Assembly: GCA_000497125.2 (NCBI GenBank)
Contig: CM035322.1
Span: 690,001-754,000 of the forward strand
Length of the DNA: 64,000 nt
Source: Spironucleus salmonicida
Taxonomy: Eukaryota > Fornicata > Diplomonadida > Hexamitidae
Direction: 5' to 3'
Within the stretch, counting starts at the first letter, position 1; each line of letters begins with the position of its first letter. Under the pieces are notes generated by a model. That model was given only the letters and a program-made list of their open reading frames with translations, was not told the DNA's origin and searched no databases. Both the position numbers and the translations under genes were made by a program. Positions 1 through 10,594 of the stretch are shown here, one piece after another.

Positions 1-290
1 TTTACGCTGAACTTGTTGTACATTGCCGTGTACTGGAAGTTGTGCTCCCGGCTCCCCAGGTCTTCCTTCGTTAGGCTGCCGGTTTGCAGCAGCTTGAAGT
101 GGAACTGGAGTAGCTGCCCCATGCTGTAGCAGAAGTAGCAGAACAGGCCCATAACGACAAGCCCGCATGCGAACGCAACCCAAAGCTACCAGGTAGGTTA
201 AGTCGTAAATATTTGTACCAGTGAAAATGCGATCTCCAAAATCGCAAAAAACGCACAAAATCCTATAAAAATAAGGATGTAGAAGTTCAT
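1..290 (-). CDS. membrane protein, C-terminus off the window edge
   Basis: The gene starts at an ATG at 290 and runs off the left edge, so only the first ~96 codons are present. The product opens with a hydrophobic segment (residues ~1-25, MNFYILIFIG), continues through Gln codons written TAA and TAG, and has a second hydrophobic segment at ~38-57 followed by a hydrophilic stretch (SMGQLLQFHF...). This looks like two membrane helices of a small polytopic protein; no family is recognised. The first ~95 bases of the gene are AT-rich and the rest, left of about position 195, is clearly GC-rich. That step is like those seen at duplication edges elsewhere in this window. Confidence 0.6.
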
Positions 291-1850
291 TTTGTAGAAA
301 TCCCAATGGTTCAGGAGGCCAATGTCGTGTCCAAGCCAGAAGCAATAATGATCATACCGTTGAATACAAAAATCTGAGCGGGATGAATGGGTTGAGCGCT
401 GCGGCTTGAAAAACTTGCAGGTTTGGCAAAATCGCGAAGAGAGGCGATAAGAGAGTTTATTTATATGGAACGGTACTCTAGAAGCATGTGGCTACGTTAG
501 AAACATATAAAATTGATTATCTGATTAGGTTTTTTCTAAATTTGGATATATATTCGCTTTAACAATTTAGGTAGAGTGAACAATAGACGGTACAATTCCA
601 GGATCTATAATACCTGTTTTAATTGTTTGGTACACTGATAATATATATGTTAATGAAATTATGACATAAACTGGAATATTCATCGTGTATGGCACAAATG
701 CGAACTATGCAAATGAAAAAAGTATTATGACTGGTACAGATAATAGCAGTACTGTAATCAATAGTTTTGAAGGTTATGGGCCTATAACGATTTTACCATC
801 TCTGTAAATTGATAGTTTCCCAAGTTTCATATTGAAAAGGTAAGTATGTATTTATTATTATATAATAAATTAATAAATAGATTAATCATTTTGTAGTATT
901 CTAATTTAACTCATATATAATATATTATATATTTTTAAATAAAATTATTTATAAGATGGAAAACTAAATACAATTTGCGTGTTATACGGATGAATCGTCT
1001 GTTGATAATTTATCAAAAATTTAAATCAACATAAGATAGGTGTATACTAACTAACTCCCTTACTAAATCTAGATTATATAAATTTAATTATTGTTCGTAG
1101 ATAATATTTTTATATGTATTTGAAAGTAGGCACTCAAAATATTTTAGTATTTATTAACTAACAGATATTTGTAACAGAGAATTAATATCTAGAGTATAAA
1201 ATTTCAGTATAAAAAGTTTTGAACTCTAAGAATTACTTGGATATATACGAATGCTTTTTAAGTATAACAAATAAAATTATGTAATATTAAATAACTTATT
1301 TTTAGGATATGAAAGTTTTTACTCTTCTAAATTTTATTTATTGATATCTTCAGATTTCTTTCTCTGATTGTAGCTTATTAAAACTATCTACATAAAATAC
1401 TAATGATATCCCTTTTATTTTTAGTTTTTAATTAACTTATATCTTCACAGTACATATTGTGACGTCATTCAGAATGCTAGAAATACATTAAATATAATAC
1501 TATCAACTTATAGAAAATGTTAAATAAACCCAAGTCATTCCGATCGTAGCATTTAATAAAATTTTTATTAACTAAATTAATCAAAATATGAAGTAGATAT
1601 ATTATCACTAATGATTTACGAAGTATATGGGTTAATATCCGAAGTATCACTTTTAAAGTTACGGTAAGCCATCATGAGACGCTTTTATGACGCTTATTAC
1701 TGTTTACAAATATAGATCACTGAAAAGTAGATAAACTAGTGTCTAATTCTGAATAGAATCAGAAAAGTAAAATATTCAGTTATTTAAGTAATAACTAAAT
1801 TGTAAATTTCATCACGCAAGCGTTATCGTATAGTATAACTAGTAACACAG
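291..1850. other. AT-rich spacer
   Basis: About 1.56 kb, mostly very AT-rich, between the partial membrane protein and the end of the 548-aa protein gene. Apart from the open stretch at 580-993, listed separately, I see no convincing coding signal on either strand. Confidence 0.5.
580..993 (+). pseudogene. open frame without a start; possible gene remnant
   Basis: Reading TAA/TAG as Gln, this frame is open for 138 codons between two TGA codons. It encodes a normal-looking stretch in the middle (for example NSFEGYGPITILPSLQ), but the first ATG lies well inside and an in-frame TGA (577-579) cuts off any upstream part. In DNA this AT-rich an open run of this length can occur by chance, so it may be a decayed gene or nothing. 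No family is recognised. Confidence 0.2.
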
Positions 1851-3497
1851 TCAAAGATCGTCGCTTAGGAGCATATTCTTGATTGCGGCTTTTGGCCTGG
1901 ATTTCAAAAGCTACTTGTGTTTCAAAATGGTGTAAATGATTAATGCAATCATTACTAAGGATACATTAAGTCCAAAGATAAAAATTTTCTTTTTTAGCCC
2001 TTAGTAATTCTCACTATAGTTTGAGGCAGAGTTCAGGGTGAAATCATTATCGTCATTTCGGAACGAAAAGCTGACGGCCGACTTCGACCTGTAGAGCTGG
2101 GCAAGTTTTGAGATGCATGCCAAATCCGAGCAGTAGACACACACCTCCTCCTGCTGGGTAGAGTAGCGCATCGCCTGCGAGAGCTGGTAGTCGTCAAAGG
2201 TGACAGTGAATGTGATTTCCGTCTCGTTCACGTACGGGCAGTGCTGGGAGCCTTCGTTCGCAGTGAATGTGCCGCAAATCGCGTCGCTGCGATACGTTCC
2301 GAAAACCCCCACCCAGCACGTGCTCCTAACGTCCGTGACCCTGACGGTAGAGTACAGCAAGAGGTTGCTGCCAGCGTCGTAAAAGTAGTAGTGCATCTAG
2401 ATTTCTAGCCGCGAGAGGTCGTATGTCTGCAGCCGCGAGAGCACCCCGGAGCACACACCGCCGTCCGCGCGGTCATCGCAAATAATGTTTCGGTTGATGA
2501 CCTAGAACGAGAAGCTCGTCTCGGAGAAGATAATGTTCTCCAGGTTTTCGCCGGTGGTCCTGTCAACGAACTCGTACCGTGCGGTGAAGCCGGTGCTGGT
2601 AGCTAGATAGGTTTCGTCCAGCTCCTTCGCGTTCGGCACGGGGTCGGCGGTAAGCGTGAACCGCTGCGCCCAGATGATGAACTGCGGGTCCTAGAACATT
2701 GTCGGCAGGGACTCGCTCTCCATGGAGTTGATGAGCACGGTTTGAACAACCGAGACACCCTCCGTCTCGAGTTTGAGGTAGAGCTTTATGTCCTCGTAGA
2801 AGTTCTGGATGTACTGCGAAAAGTCGTAGTCGAACGTTACCTCCACAAGATACCCGACGACCGTTTCTGTTATAATGGTATTCCCGTCCTCGTCGACAAG
2901 ATTTATGTCAATAACGTCCTCCGTTCCATCAATGCGGGTGAGCTTAATGGAGTACTCTGAAAAATCTACCCCAAACTCGGGGCACTCGACGGTGGCGTAG
3001 ATCTAGAGCTTCGCGCTCTTCGACGCCCAGAACATGTGCGAGCGCGTCGCATCGAAGCACTCCGCGAACTGGGCGTGCGCGATGAGGATCTTCCCGATTG
3101 GCAGCGACGTGGCCCGCGTCAGAGACTTCAACTGGACCTGCACGGCCGCTGTCTGCTAGATGAAGTCGCACTGCGTGTCGTTCCCGATAAGGGGGCAGTC
3201 GTAGCAGAGCTCCTTGGTGCGCTGGTAGTCGAAGTTCTGGAACTCGCCCCGGATCGTGTAGTCGGGCATGTTAGAGACCTGAATGTCCATGTAGACACCT
3301 GGCGGTAGCTGGGCGCAGTCTGGGTCGAATTCCATGTCGAATTCCACACAAAGCTGGCCACGGTCGATATTGGCCACCAGAACGCTGTTGCGCCTGTAGC
3401 AATTCTCCAAGACTCTAGGTGGGTACTCCCTTTGCTCGTTTGCTAGGATTTGCTCGGTCAGAATCATGAGTGCCGGCTGAAACAGTGCGACTATCAT
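1851..3497 (-). CDS. 548-aa single-pass surface protein, copy A
   Basis: ATG at 3497, TGA at 1851-1853, six in-frame TAG/TAA read as Gln. The long, presumably extracellular part (residues ~1-500) has scattered cysteines (e.g. CYDC, DLAC) and N-glycosylation sequons (NET, NYS) and is rich in beta-prone segments. It is followed by KKK, one membrane helix (~505-527) and a short cytoplasmic tail ending in DDL. The N-terminus is only weakly signal-like. Its partner at 18907-20553 has exactly the same length. The two are near-identical up to codon ~507, where the repeat arm ends. The last ~42 residues are clearly homologous but diverged (TILKHKQLL is shared). Family not recognised. Confidence 0.8.
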
Positions 3498-4940
3498 TTT
3501 TTAGATAGTGCTAAACGATTGTCTGTATCCAGAGTGAATATAATACAATTATGGGGTCGCAAATTTTCTATGGCAAAATATTTTGAAAATGTAAAAAGTT
3601 GCAGGATTTCAGGCCTAAAGCAGCATCGTAAAATTAATTAAAATTATACAGCAGAAATGCACATTCCATTTAATGATGTTGGTAAAATATCTTCAATATC
3701 GCGTTAAAGTGGAAAAGCGTGATGCAGTGGCGGTTCGGTGAATATACTAATGTGGGTCAGATAAACCGAGTGCTCAAAAAGACATCATGCTGAGAATAGA
3801 TGTATAATAGTTAGGATATAATAAATAATATATCAAGATATTGGTATCGATTATTATATAATGGATAGTACATCGAACCATAAATGTATGAATGTCGTGC
3901 AATTGGAAAATATATACTGGCACTATCTCTATAAGACTCTGCATTTAGTCTTGCTATCGTATTAAAAGATTCGCAAATGCACAATGTAGCTTGTCTATAG
4001 TCTATTATCAAGCGTGCAAACTAATGAAATAGGTTATATTAATTATATAGCTAACTAATCTAAAACATTATAAGTTATATCTAAATTTGAAGTGCCATAT
4101 TTTGGATATAACTTTGTTCCTTAGCTATTAATTTTATAATAATAAATATGCGCATCGACAGATGTGGTATCATATTTATCTTGGTGCAATTTCTAGCATA
4201 TATCAAAAAATATCAAGTACAACTTATTAATAATCTAGGGTGGTGTTTCATTTTAGCTAATCGCTAACTTTTTAATTGAATGAAACTCCAAACCTTAGCG
4301 GACCAATAGAGAACCTGTTAGATAAGTTGGTTAAAATAAAATAGTATTAAGAAGTACATAATCAACTCGTTATTAATATCAAAAAATAACTCATTCTATA
4401 ATATCGAAATGTTTGCTATGATTGCACTAAAATATGTTCGCTAAGGATAAATTATATAATCGAAGCATTTACTAAGTAAGCTTTAGAATATAAGCTGTTA
4501 GTGGATATGATTTTATGAAATTGTACTTTACTGAATCATATTACTGCATAATATCACGGTAATACTTTCTTATAAACTTGCTACTCACTGAATACTTAAA
4601 ATAAACATAGAAGCAGTATTATGATAATATATTTTTGCTATTTCACTGCTTTATGTTATTTATAATATCACTATAGAGAAACTATTTTCACTGGTAGATT
4701 TTTAAAAGTTTACATTATATTAGGAAGAAATAATTAAGTTTCATGGTAATGGGCTAAGATAGCTAAATTAAGTTATATAACTATATAAGATACTAAAATT
4801 TTACTGACTATTTTTAGGGCATTGCACCTATCTCATTTGCTAATTTCTAAATATTTATTAAATACTACGAATCCGCCATGCTTTTAACTGTGTTATAACT
4901 TTACGTCAGCACCTCCATATTCATAGGTATGTAAAATACA
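3498..4940. other. AT-rich spacer inside IR1 left arm
   Basis: About 1.4 kb of AT-rich DNA, mirrored at 17465-18906. A 132-codon open frame on the minus strand (4155-3757), starting with ATG and ending with TGA, encodes a plausible but unrecognised peptide with several TAA/TAG. With TGA as the only stop, a frame of this length is not significant by itself. Confidence 0.4.
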
Positions 4941-5105
4941 TCACTACTACAATAAGCTCTGCACTACGGCAACGCCCTGGTCGGCGAAGTCGTACTCCTC
5001 GCCGTCAGAGAACTCCAGCGGCAGCACCTGCGAGAGGCTGCGCGTAACCAGGGGCGTGCTGATGGATGCCGATATGTACTCCAGCAGCTTGGCCTAGGAG
5101 CCCAT
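4941..5105 (-). CDS. 54-aa acidic protein, copy A
   Basis: ATG at 5105, TGA at 4941-4943; the fourth codon and the last two codons are TAG read as Gln. The small product starts MGSQAKLLEY and has an acidic patch (EFSDGEEYDF). The GC-rich block (62-64% by eye) matches the coding stretch and drops at both ends, which supports a real gene. The stop is embedded in AGTGAT. It lies on the same strand as, and downstream of, the 501-aa membrane protein, and is duplicated at 17300-17464. Unknown function. Confidence 0.6.
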
Positions 5106-5425
5106 CTTTGGGGGCAGCGAGGTGGAGGTCCGGTCCTGTGTCCCGCGCATTACTGATAGGGCGGGAACCACACTCGTATATACCCGAATATACTTATTTG
5201 TGTTTCAGACAGTTTTCCAGTTACACTATCACTCCAGTATCGTGGCAAATACTATACATACGGAAAACCGTGGCGGAAATGGTTGTCCGAGAAACCAGTT
5301 TCTGGAGGCGGAATTCAACTTAGTGGAAACTACATGTCTGGCGAGACATTGGCGCTGCGAGTTAAGAATGGTTGGCCTTTTTGCGAAATAGTTAATACTA
5401 GTGGTAACCAGCCGCCAACGGGGAC

Positions 5426-6931
5426 TCAGCGGCCCACGAACTGCATGAAAACCAGCACGGACACGGCCTGGAGTATCAGGACGACGAGGACTGGGACGTA
5501 GCTGGCCGCCAGGTACTGAGACTGGATGGTGATGGTGGTCAGGGCGCTCGTGAGCCCGGCTTGGTCTACGGAGAGGTAGAGCGCGGACACTGGGACGGCG
5601 TGGCCCCCGAAGTCCTCCACGCGGTTGCGGTTCAGCTGCCGCACGAGGTCATGGTATGTGTAGGCCCCGTAGAACTGCAGGTAGTCCTGGTGGATGTAGA
5701 AGGCGCTCTCGGAGAGCCCGTAGCGGTGGCACCCCGGCTCGAGTGTGAGCGTGGCCAGGAAGCCGACCTGGAGCGTGAACGCCGGGAGCGCGTGGAAGGT
5801 CAGGTGGAAGGCTAGGGTCTGCGGGTTCGTGTCCGTCGAGCACGCCAGGACCTCCAGGCGCCCGCCGAGCACAAGCAGCTCCCCGATGCCGTAGGCCACA
5901 ACGCGGGTGCCGGCTATGCGCAGGGCCTTCGAGACGGCGCCGAAGTCGACCCGGGCGGATGTCCTGACCGCGTGCCCGGCGCGCATCTGGGCCAGCAGGC
6001 GCTCGTACGCGGCGGTGCAGGCCCGGCGGCCCTTGGCGCTGGCAAGGTTCGCGCAGGTGGAGTAGAAGGTGAGGTTGCCCACGTACCCCTCCTGGGGCAG
6101 GATCGTGTTCGCGGTGCGGTATACCGCTCCTCCCGCGGCGGCCCTGAAGTGCAGCCGCATGGGCGAGTCCGCGCGCGGGACCTCACGCCCCACGTGCTGT
6201 ACGACGACGACCTGGTCCAGGAGGAAGGCCACGTCGACGCTCTCGAAGATGCTCGTCAGGCCCTGCTCCACGAACGCCCGGAAGCGGATGTTGAGTGCCT
6301 GCGACGCGTTGGCCACCCGGAACACCACCTCCACCGCGCCCTTGGCGTTCAGCCTCGTGACCACCTTCGCGGCCTCGAACTGCAGGCCGGCCTTGGCGGT
6401 GCAGGCCAGTCCCGCGCGGTTGAAGGGGAACTCCTGGTCGACGGCGCAGTCAAAGAAGGAGTCGGGCGTGAGGAGCACGCTGCCATCTACGTAGATCGCG
6501 GCCAGCGTGTAGTCGAACGCCCCGAAGAAGGCCGCGTTCTCCACGACGATAACCGCGGAAATATTGTACATAAGGCGGCTACAGGCCCTCACCTAGACCA
6601 GGCGCATCTGGTCCCGGAACTGGTCGCCTATCTCCAGGGCGGGGAGCAGGACCATCTCGGACTCGCCCCGGAGCTGGAAGACCAGGTACACCACGTCCAG
6701 CGGGTAGCTGCGCTCGATGCTGAAGCTGACCACGGTGCTGGCGCCGTTGATGACGTCCACGACGTCCGTGGTGAAGGAGGCGCCGGTGGCGGCGTCGAGC
6801 ATCAGCAGGGACTCCTGGTTGATGGCGAAGAAGCTGCAGGCAGGGTCGCCGCTCACGGTGTAGCTGACCTGGATGGACTTGCTGAGGTACGAGACGAAGG
6901 CGTGGTGCACGGTGACGCAGGCGAGGAGCAT
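5426..6931 (-). CDS. 501-aa single-pass membrane protein, copy A
   Basis: Start ATG at 6931 in a CCAGAATG context, TGA at 5426-5428. One in-frame TAG (6593-6595), read as Gln, would split the gene under the standard code. The product opens with a short hydrophobic stretch (MLLACVTV), has a long beta-rich ectodomain with few cysteines, and ends with one C-terminal membrane helix (~478-497, VPVLVVLILQAVSVLVFMQF) and almost no cytoplasmic tail. It follows the SANT gene by about 50 bases on the same strand. The overall plan (ectodomain plus C-terminal anchor) resembles that of the 548-aa protein in the same arm, but I see no clear sequence similarity. Family unknown. Confidence 0.75.
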
Positions 6932-6981
6932 TCTGGAGTGGCCTGAAGGTATATTGATGGGTGCCAAAGTCCAAGATCGCG

Positions 6982-7266
6982 TCACTCCAGCAGGCCCCAG
7001 AACGCGCACGAGTCGAAGGCGGTGCTCTGGAACGGGTCTTCCTGCAGCTGCTGCGCGCTCTCCTGCTTCCCCCTGGTGGGCCGCGCCTGCGCCCGCCCGT
7101 GCTGCACCCAGTAGTCGTAGCACTGGCGCGGCGTCTTGCCCAGGGCCGCACCGACCTCGATCCAGCTCAGGCGCCTCGGCCCGCCGTCCAGCTGCCGGGC
7201 CACGAGCTGCAGCAGGTCGCGGACGTCCGCGGCGCCCCATCTCGTGTATGAGCGTATAATTGTCAT
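6982..7266 (-). CDS. SANT/Myb-like DNA-binding protein, copy A
   Basis: 94 aa, ATG at 7266, TGA at 6982-6984 (GAGTGA). After MTIIRS comes a Myb/SANT-like repeat with spaced tryptophans and helix-turn-helix pattern (YTRWGAADVRDLL ... LSWIEVGAALGKTPRQCYDYW, residues ~7-55), then a basic stretch and a short tail. Single SANT domains occur in transcription regulators and chromatin proteins. The first four codons differ from the partner at 15139-15423 (MTII versus MESK) although both reading frames and lengths are the same. The repeat arm ends precisely here. A nuclear regulatory role is inferred from the domain only. Confidence 0.75.
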   Translation of the reverse strand: MTIIRSYTRWGAADVRDLLQLVARQLDGGPRRLSWIEVGAALGKTPRQCYDYWVQHGRAQARPTRGKQESAQQLQEDPFQSTAFDSCAFWGLLE

Positions 7267-8040
7267 TTTGAACCAATCAGAATTAAGACCAAACTGAGTA
7301 ATGCTGATAATTTGGATTATTACATTGCTAGCTTTCGCAAAACCAATTGCATACCATCTAAATATTAAACCAATTTGAAAATTTAAGTCATCGCCAATTT
7401 ATATTATAATAGTATAATATTAAAATTGGAAAAGACATTACAACCAAAACATCCGTCAATTAAGCAATCAAGTATTTGGCTAATATAGAATATTATATCA
7501 TAATATATAAAATTGATTTAAAACTAAATTTAAAAATATTTTGTCGCAATCGAAAATGCGTCTATGCAAACCCGCAAATGTGAGCGGCGCGGTGCCAAAT
7601 CGGCTGAATTATACTGAAGGGAAGGTCATATTTCTAGCAAGTTTGGTGATGCGAGTCGTTGGCGCGTGTCGAACAGCGCGTTTTGCACGGTTGCGGTGGG
7701 CGTATTTCTGTGAAAATCGCTGTCGCTTTCGCAAGTATTTTAACTTACATTATTATATCTTTATAATTATATAAATTATTTTACAGAAAAAACGTAAAGT
7801 TATTTTTGCTATATAATATATAATAATTAAATTATTTATTTTTATTTCTATTCAACGTTCCCAAGTAAGTACTTTCACAGTGCACTAGTCACCGAAACTG
7901 CTGTTTCTTTCAACAGGTTATCTCGTAAAATCCTGGTGTGCACCCAATTTTTGCCTAATCAAATAATTCGTAGTAACGGTTACCAAACTAGTATTGCTGG
8001 TTCTAGAGCGTATACTCATTCCTGCTCAACTTTCGCGGTC
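7267..8040. other. AT-rich spacer
   Basis: Mostly AT-rich. A 230-base moderately GC-rich island at 7545-7740 is open on both strands (plus-strand ATG at 7556), but neither translation looks like a known protein. No gene is called. Confidence 0.4.
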
Positions 8041-8529
8041 ATGGCGATTTCCTCAGTTTTTTGTGTATATTAGAAGGAAGAATTTGATGTTTAGTATAAT
8101 TATATGGTAATATCCAGGTAATTAATACAGGGTTTCCAGTGTAGTTTTTTAGGTGGTGGGTTGGTGATTCATAGAAATGGAATTTGCTGTCTTTGCAGGT
8201 GGATTTTCCAAAGAGAATTGCTTCTAAAGTTTTGTGTATTTATTGATACGTTAATTTGTATAATGAAAAATTGGTTTAATGATGAGGTGGTGAAAAGGTT
8301 AATTTTCGACAATACAGGTCAATTAGAGACTGTGTAGATGTAATTTCAGCTTAGTTTTTAGTAGTTATCAGAATCATTTAAGTAAGTTTCATATATTGTA
8401 GATGATTCAAAGGAATTTAAGTAATAGTAAATTTTACATTTTTAAATATATAAATAGTTCAATAAATATATTTATTAAATATAATAAAAATTAATGTATA
8501 AGGCGATCATTTCTTGGATTTTCTAATGA
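8041..8529 (+). CDS. possible 162-aa protein
   Basis: ATG at 8041, TGA at 8527-8529, with many in-frame TAA/TAG. The middle has cysteine clusters (ICCLCRW) and the C-terminal half reads as a Gln-rich helical segment (QLSESFKQVSYIVDD). The frame overlaps the 3' end of the convergent cysteine-rich gene by about 23 bases. It is longer than expected by chance but no family is recognised; a chance frame in AT-rich DNA remains possible. Confidence 0.3.
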
Positions 8530-9379
8530 AGTAGTAGGCCAGGCCACCACCGACAGCTCCTACTACCACTAAAGTGGCGATAATTATGCCTGCAATAGCG
8601 CCTCCGCCAAGCTTGTTTCCTGACTCAGCTGATCCTGGTTTTATGCATAACCCACCAAACGCCTGGTAGCCTTGTACGCAGAGTGTGCATTTCTTGTCAG
8701 TAGTCATAGTAAAGCCGGTTAGGCACAAACCACATCCAGATTTAGCTTCATTACAGGTGGCGCATCCTTGCTGATTACTACACATACACTCCGAGGTGGC
8801 AGTAGCATTACAAGCAGTTGGTACTCCTTCAAGGCAATATTATTCGGCTTCCAAATTATCGCATTATTTAGTGCACTTTCCTTCGATAGTTAGAACTGGG
8901 TTTGTATCATCTGTACCACAAGCTCCACAGATATCAACGGAAGCACACATGGAACAGTTAGGACCGCATGGCTTGCAGAATTTCACTGATAAGTCACAGT
9001 ATCCTTTATTAGCATCAGAACAATCGCTCAGTTCAGTGCAAGCTTTCTCACAGATTCTCGTGCTAGTATCTAGAACAAATCCCGCTTTGCAAGAAGTACA
9101 TTTCTTTGCTTCAGTCTAGCAGGTAATGCAGTTTCTATCACAGACAGTGCATTTTCCTTCGGATGTGAGGTAATATCCTGCCAAGCAATTTGTACATTTC
9201 CCGTCCGCGCAAGACAGGCAGCCTGTACTTTGCGTATTGACCACACAGTTGCAGCCTTGGTCTTTGGTAATACTATCATCACATAGCTTGCAATCTACTA
9301 CGTCACTGGCAGTAGCCGGGCAAAAAGTACCAACAAGGCATTTATTATCAAAACCACCACACTTACCAGCCGCTGCCAT
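8507..9379 (-). CDS. cysteine-rich membrane protein (VSP/CRMP-like), AT-rich paralogue
   Basis: 290 aa, ATG at 9379, TGA at 8507-8509, three TAG/TAA codons read as Gln. Residues 1-250 are packed with CxxC and CxxxC pairs, as in diplomonad variant surface and high-cysteine membrane proteins. A Gly/Ala-rich membrane helix follows (LGGGAIAGIIIATLVVVGAV...) with a five-residue basic tail, RKSKK. The tail position corresponds to the CRGKA tail of Giardia VSPs but the sequence differs. There is no N-terminal signal peptide (MAAAGKCGG). It is a close paralogue of the 296-aa protein at 32603-33493, but with AT-richer codons. Likely a surface protein. Confidence 0.9.
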
Positions 9380-10594
9380 TATTGAAGTTCCATTGTTTTT
9401 AATATTAACAATATTTGGATAATATATAATTTAGAACTTTGATCAATTGTGTATTATCTTTATAATACAAATACTAAAATAAATATATTTATTATATCCA
9501 ATTGGCGACTCATTTTAGTTTTTCCAGTTCTCAGGTATCAAATTTTACTTATGCAATTATTGGTCTAGCCTTAATATAATTATTATACAACTTATCAAAA
9601 TGAGATTACCGATATTTGCTACCAATGAGCAAGTATCAATCCAAACTATATTTTGAAGCTGATTTACTAGCGAGTTAGGGTTGTATGATGGGGAGTTTAA
9701 TCGAAGTAATACTGAGGCTAATTGTACCTATGCAGCAAATTGATGTTTAGTACAGAATACTATTTATAATTTGTCGCAATTTAATGAGCTCCTTACAGAC
9801 CTACTTAATTTCCACGTCAGGAAAAGTTTAAATCACCAGTATACGCCTGAAATATTCCATCTATCTAATTTTCGGAGCTCTACACGGCTAACATGCGGAT
9901 AAAATTGATCGAAGTAGTTTTATCTGCGCCGCATTAAATTGCGCACCACCAGCCTTAAAACTACCATTTTTCCAAATCAACCTACAATGCTGTAATTTAC
10001 CAGCCAACTATTGCATACGCCCAAATTACCATACTAAGGCTCCCTAACTAGCTTCCAACCTACTAACCCCACAAATCCTCCTCGCAAGCCATACCGCCGT
10101 ATTGAACAATATATATTGCGCTATCTCAATACGGTATCTGAATATATCCGCTGATTCATTTATATGTTCTACCGATTTTTCCCTTCCACTTATCCTTTTC
10201 TTATTTTTACAATAAAATTAATATTTTATATAAACTTACCTAAATCCCTCCCTCGTTCGCTCCATCAGATTCATTTTAGAAGTTCGTTATTCCAATTCCT
10301 TTCTTCCTTCCTTCTTTTATGTATCCTTACTTACCGTATAAAATTAATAGTATTATACGATTATGTAGATAAAATTTTATTCTGACAATTTTTTGTTGAA
10401 CACCATATTTAGGTTAATAAGTTCATATGAACATAAAGTTTATGTTCATATTGTAATTAATAAATAAATATAATTTATTAAACTCACAGTCAGTAATATT
10501 ACAAGTATAGTAACCTATTCTATTTATTTACAGATTTAGATTTAATTTACTGTTATACTGTTTTAAAGAAAATAATATGATGATTTACTTTATT
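9380..10594. other. spacer with ambiguous open frames
   Basis: About 1.2 kb. Between 9636 and 10092 all minus-strand frames are long. Two have ATG and TGA: 10016-9636 (126 codons) and 10092-9817 (91 codons). The first is listed separately as a candidate. A T/C-rich plus-strand frame at 10164-10385 is probably low-complexity noise. Confidence 0.4.
9636..10016 (-). CDS. possible 126-aa helical protein
   Basis: ATG at 10016, TGA at 9636-9638, with in-frame TAG/TAA. The first ~75 residues have the composition of a basic helical domain (for example AAQIKLLRSIL and VCKELIKLRQ) but no named family is recognised. A competing frame (10092-9817) overlaps it and is Trp-rich. Only one, if either, is real. 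Confidence 0.3.

Larger units (their letters stand above)
1978..7255. repeat. inverted repeat IR1, left arm (5.28 kb)
   Basis: Reverse complement of 15150-20426, near-identical over about 5.28 kb. Paired coordinates sum to 22404 in the part below about 4.7 kb and to 22405 above it, reflecting a single-base indel near 4718-4730. The few substitutions cluster in non-coding DNA near 5110-5390. The arm holds four genes. It begins inside the membrane tail of the 548-aa gene and ends four codons into the SANT gene. Sequence beyond both ends is still homologous to the other copy at protein level but diverged. Confidence 0.95.

Noticed and set aside
5972-6946. 324-codon plus-strand frame opposite the 501-aa gene
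   Set aside because: Antisense shadow in GC-rich DNA; Gly/Val/Arg/His-rich composition and no ATG context. The same applies to its mirror at 15459-16433.
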